Source: an uncultured Clostridia bacterium
GTDB taxonomy: Bacteria; Bacillota; Clostridia; Lachnospirales; Lachnospiraceae
DNA: 64,000 nucleotides
NCBI GenBank assembly: GCA_948467395.1
Contig: CAOKDX010000005.1
Coordinates: 1-64,000, forward strand
Reading direction: 5' to 3'
Shown here: positions 61,556-64,000 of the stretch, in pieces
Numbering within the stretch: position 1 is the stretch's first letter
Layout: each line of letters starts with the position of its first letter
Translations under genes and position numbers: made by a program
Notes under the pieces: model-generated
Told to the model about the DNA's origin: nothing
The model's database searches: none
What the model saw: only the letters and a program-made list of their open reading frames with translations

Positions 61556-63343
61556 TTGAAAAAAAGGGGTAAAAGTTTAAAGTGGTCGATTATGATTTTG
61601 TGTGCGGTTGTAGTTGCGGTGACAGCCGTGTCCATTGGACTGAATACCGTGATGTCCATACGGGAATTATCATCTACATCCTACAACACATATGAGAAGG
61701 CAATGCTGGATGGGTATAAGCTGGAGATACGGTCACAGGTACAGAGTACGATGAGCATTGTCCAGGGAGAATATGATAAGTTTAAGGCGGGGGAAAAGAC
61801 GGAGGAACAGGCGAAGAAGGATGCGGCTGACATTATCCGGGTGATGCGTTACCGGGACGACGCAAGCGGTTATTTCTGGATTGACGCTACGGATTATACT
61901 CTGGTGATGCATCCCATCAAGACGGAGGACGAGGGCAAGAACCGGAAGGATATGCAGGATCAGAATGGAGTAATGATTACACAGGAGGTCGTGAAGGTCT
62001 GCCAGGGCAAGGACAAGGGCGGTTATAATGAATTCTATTTCACCAAGTCGGATGGCAAGACGGTTGCTCCGAAGCTGGCGTATTCCCAGCTGTTTGAGCC
62101 GTGGGGCTGGGTGGTATGTACAGGGAATTATATCGATGATATGCAGAAGGAAATGGCCAATGTGAAGGAATCACTGAATGACACCTATGTTACCCTGCTG
62201 ATTCAGGTGGGGATTGTGTTTGCCGCGACGATATTGTTTTCCCTGATCATCGCTTTCTTCTTTGGCTCACATCTGGTGAAACCGCTGAAGAAGATCCAGA
62301 CCTTTGCTGAGGATCTGTCAAAGGGGGATATGACCACGCAGGTTTCCGTAAAGCAGCGCAATGAGATCGGTCAGGTAGCGGATTCTCTCAGTATCGCGCA
62401 GCAGAATATTCACAGCTTCCTTTTGGATATAAATACCGTTTCCGAGAAGATAGGCAGCGCTTTGTATAATTTCAGCAATATGTTTGGCAATATGACGCAA
62501 TCGATAGACGAGGTATCCAATGCGGTAAATTCCATAGCGGGAAATGTTACGGATCAGGCAGCTTCCACGGACGAGGCATCGGGAGAGGTGACCATCATTG
62601 CGGATGAGATCCAGAGGACAAATGTGGAACTAAAAGCATTGGATAAAAATACACAGGATATTAAGAAGCTCAGTGAAACTTCCATGGAGACGCTGAATCA
62701 CCTTATTGATGTGAATACCAGCGCCAGGGTAAATATCACTTCCATGAGAGATCAGACGGAGGCTACTGACCAGTCCATCCAGCGGATACGGATGGCGGTA
62801 GATCTGATCAACGAAATTTCAGACCAGACTAGTCTTCTTGCCCTGAATGCCAGTATCGAGGCAGCCCGGGCAGGGGAGTCAGGGAAGGGCTTCGCAGTGG
62901 TTGCCAGTGAGATCGGGCAGCTGGCGCAGCAGTCGGCGCAGTCGGTTGAGGAGGTTCGTCAGGTGATCACAGAACTGCTTGGCAATGCTGAGAGATCTGT
63001 GGCCGTGATGCAGGAAATGAGCGAGTCCGTGGATGTTCAGGTGAACTCGTTAAACGAAACCCAGAAGATCTTTATGAAGCTGTACAAGGAGATGGATTCC
63101 TGCGCTTCCTCTGTACAGTCCATTGATTCAATGGCGGCAGAGATGGAAAAACAGCGTTCCAATGTGACACAGTCTCTTACTATGCTGAATGGACTGGCAC
63201 AGGATAATGCTGCTGTTACGGAAGAGACAGCCAGCATGTCCCTGGAACTGTCCAGGGTTGTGGAGGAATCCAGTGATGATATGAATGAATTAAAGAATTC
63301 CGTTGAGATCCTTCTCAAAAATCTTGGCAAGTTCAAAATGTAA
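61556..63343 (+). CDS. Methyl-accepting chemotaxis protein with single Cache sensor
   Basis: The 595-residue receptor has a first membrane helix, an extracellular single-Cache-2 sensor ([24 protein letters not shown] and [14 protein letters not shown] are the typical ends), a second helix near residue 215-238, HAMP, and the signalling domain with [25 protein letters not shown] at the tip. The start is TTG at 61556 after AAGGAGGAAAAGGT. Ligand is not predictable; sCache_2 domains bind small organic acids or amines. Confidence 0.9.
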   Translation: MKKRGKSLKWSIMILCAVVVAVTAVSIGLNTVMSIRELSSTSYNTYEKAMLDGYKLEIRSQVQSTMSIVQGEYDKFKAGEKTEEQAKKDAADIIRVMRYRDDASGYFWIDATDYTLVMHPIKTEDEGKNRKDMQDQNGVMITQEVVKVCQGKDKGGYNEFYFTKSDGKTVAPKLAYSQLFEPWGWVVCTGNYIDDMQKEMANVKESLNDTYVTLLIQVGIVFAATILFSLIIAFFFGSHLVKPLKKIQTFAEDLSKGDMTTQVSVKQRNEIGQVADSLSIAQQNIHSFLLDINTVSEKIGSALYNFSNMFGNMTQSIDEVSNAVNSIAGNVTDQAASTDEASGEVTIIADEIQRTNVELKALDKNTQDIKKLSETSMETLNHLIDVNTSARVNITSMRDQTEATDQSIQRIRMAVDLINEISDQTSLLALNASIEAARAGESGKGFAVVASEIGQLAQQSAQSVEEVRQVITELLGNAERSVAVMQEMSESVDVQVNSLNETQKIFMKLYKEMDSCASSVQSIDSMAAEMEKQRSNVTQSLTMLNGLAQDNAAVTEETASMSLELSRVVEESSDDMNELKNSVEILLKNLGKFKM

Positions 63344-63361
63344 ATATTGGGGGCATATGCC

Positions 63362-63823
63362 ATGCAGATATGCAGAATCACCCAGCAGAAGCTGCGCGAT
63401 GCACTGGAGCTTGTCTGGGAGGTGTTTGAAAAATACGAGGCACCGGATTATGAGGAAATGGGTATTGCGACTTTTCGTTATTTTATTGAGTATCACAATA
63501 TGGTGGAGAAGGTCCGTCAGGGTGAGATGAGATTCTGGGGATGCTACCTGCATAATTATCTGATCGGGGTAGTGGCGCTGCGGACAGGGCAGCATATCAG
63601 TCTTTTGTTTGTACGGGACCGGTTCCATCATCTGGGAGTGGCGAGAAAACTGGTGAATGTAGCTGTGGACGCCGTGTCGGCCGCGGCTCCTCCCATCCGG
63701 GCAGTGACCGTGAATTCTTCTCCCTATGCGGTTGGCTTTTACAAAAAGCTTGGCTTTGTCCCGCTGGGACCCGAGGAGAGGGCGGACGGGATTCGTTTTA
63801 CGCCTATGCGGCTCAGTATTTAG
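63362..63823 (+). CDS. GNAT acetyltransferase
   Basis: The product of about 153 residues carries the GNAT core: LFVRDRFHHLGVARKLVNVAVD (motif A) and VNSSPYAVGFYKKLGFVPLGPEE. Start ATG at 63362 follows TTGGGGGCATATGCC; a TTG at 63347 is possible. Substrate unknown. Confidence 0.8.
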   Translation: MQICRITQQKLRDALELVWEVFEKYEAPDYEEMGIATFRYFIEYHNMVEKVRQGEMRFWGCYLHNYLIGVVALRTGQHISLLFVRDRFHHLGVARKLVNVAVDAVSAAAPPIRAVTVNSSPYAVGFYKKLGFVPLGPEERADGIRFTPMRLSI

Positions 63824-63837
63824 TAAATGGAGGGGAA

Positions 63838-64000
63838 ATGAAAAAGAAGGGGAAGAATAACTGGCTTTTGAATATACTGATGATTGTATGTGTCATTGTC
63901 TTTCTTGGCAGCGGCCTGTATCTGGTGCGGTATTATAAGAGTGCGCAAAATTCTGAGGAGGCAGTGGAAGAGCTGCTGGAGCTGAAGAACGTGGAGGGTG
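63838..64000 (+). CDS. Start of a membrane-anchored protein, possibly class B sortase (partial)
   Basis: The frame begins MKKKGKNNWLLNILMIVCVI after AATGGAGGGGAA, continues with a single hydrophobic anchor to about residue 30 (LVRYY), then a helical charged part, and runs off the window end. The short basic tail, single anchor and helical stalk fit a class B sortase N-terminus in Lachnospiraceae, but nothing catalytic is visible. Confidence 0.45.
   Translation, partial: MKKKGKNNWLLNILMIVCVIVFLGSGLYLVRYYKSAQNSEEAVEELLELKNVEG

Noticed and set aside
1..64000. tRNA, rRNA or CRISPR loci
   Set aside because: None could be recognised on either strand by eye; a dedicated search would be needed to exclude small RNAs.

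Overview
The window looks like a chromosome segment of an anaerobic Clostridia-type Firmicute, most likely a Lachnospiraceae member. The reasons are strong AGGAGG-type ribosome binding sites, frequent TTG and GTG starts, consensus sigma-A promoters, a CarD regulator, FprA oxygen detoxification, the Asp23/FakA pair, DUF6273 surface proteins and secreted lipoproteins. No rRNA, tRNA or CRISPR array was seen.

Layout. 1-1.25 kb: tandem copies of a zinc-ribbon membrane protein gene, the last one truncated. About 1.5-11.8 kb: a phage-derived element with two divergent arms. The left arm encodes a large single-chain RNA polymerase of the YonO/QDE-1 two-barrel type (DFDGD motif), a zinc-ribbon protein, several unknown or structural-type proteins (Ig-domain protein, tail-collar fibre), a coiled-coil protein and a Hol44-type holin. 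The right arm encodes a sigma-70-like factor and a DUF262 protein. Each of the two divergent promoters carries a LexA-like box, so DNA damage probably induces both arms. No capsid, terminase, portal, integrase or endolysin gene is visible. This is the most unusual system in the window. 11.8-16 kb: fatty acid synthesis operon acpP-fabD-fabG-fabF-fabZ with a GC-rich repeat and hairpin between fabG and fabF. 16-18.3 kb: GntR-regulated ABC exporter. 18.4-24 kb: carD, fprA, proS, a HAD phosphatase and two small lipoproteins. 24-36 kb: ABC-F protein, large lipoproteins and membrane proteins of unknown role, two acetyltransferases, KDPG aldolase, an ACT protein, a YjbR protein and a GT39-like membrane protein.

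36-42.8 kb is an AT-rich accessory island: serine hydrolase, flavin-type split-barrel protein, methyltransferase, decayed RhuM, DUF2971 and ATPase fragments, then an intact DUF1016 nuclease and a P-loop ATPase placed directly before uvrB. 42.8-48.3 kb: uvrB, uvrA and a YfbR-type nucleotidase. 48.3-64 kb: lipoprotein, dtd, a secreted double-DUF6273 protein, Asp23/FakA pair, ArsP-like permease, two chemoreceptors, two CobW-type GTPases (one His-rich, one fused to a YcgQ-like domain), a 15-residue-repeat coiled-coil protein, isocitrate dehydrogenase, a GNAT enzyme and the start of a probable membrane-anchored protein cut by the window end.

Functional assignments come from motifs and family resemblance read by eye. 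No database search was run.
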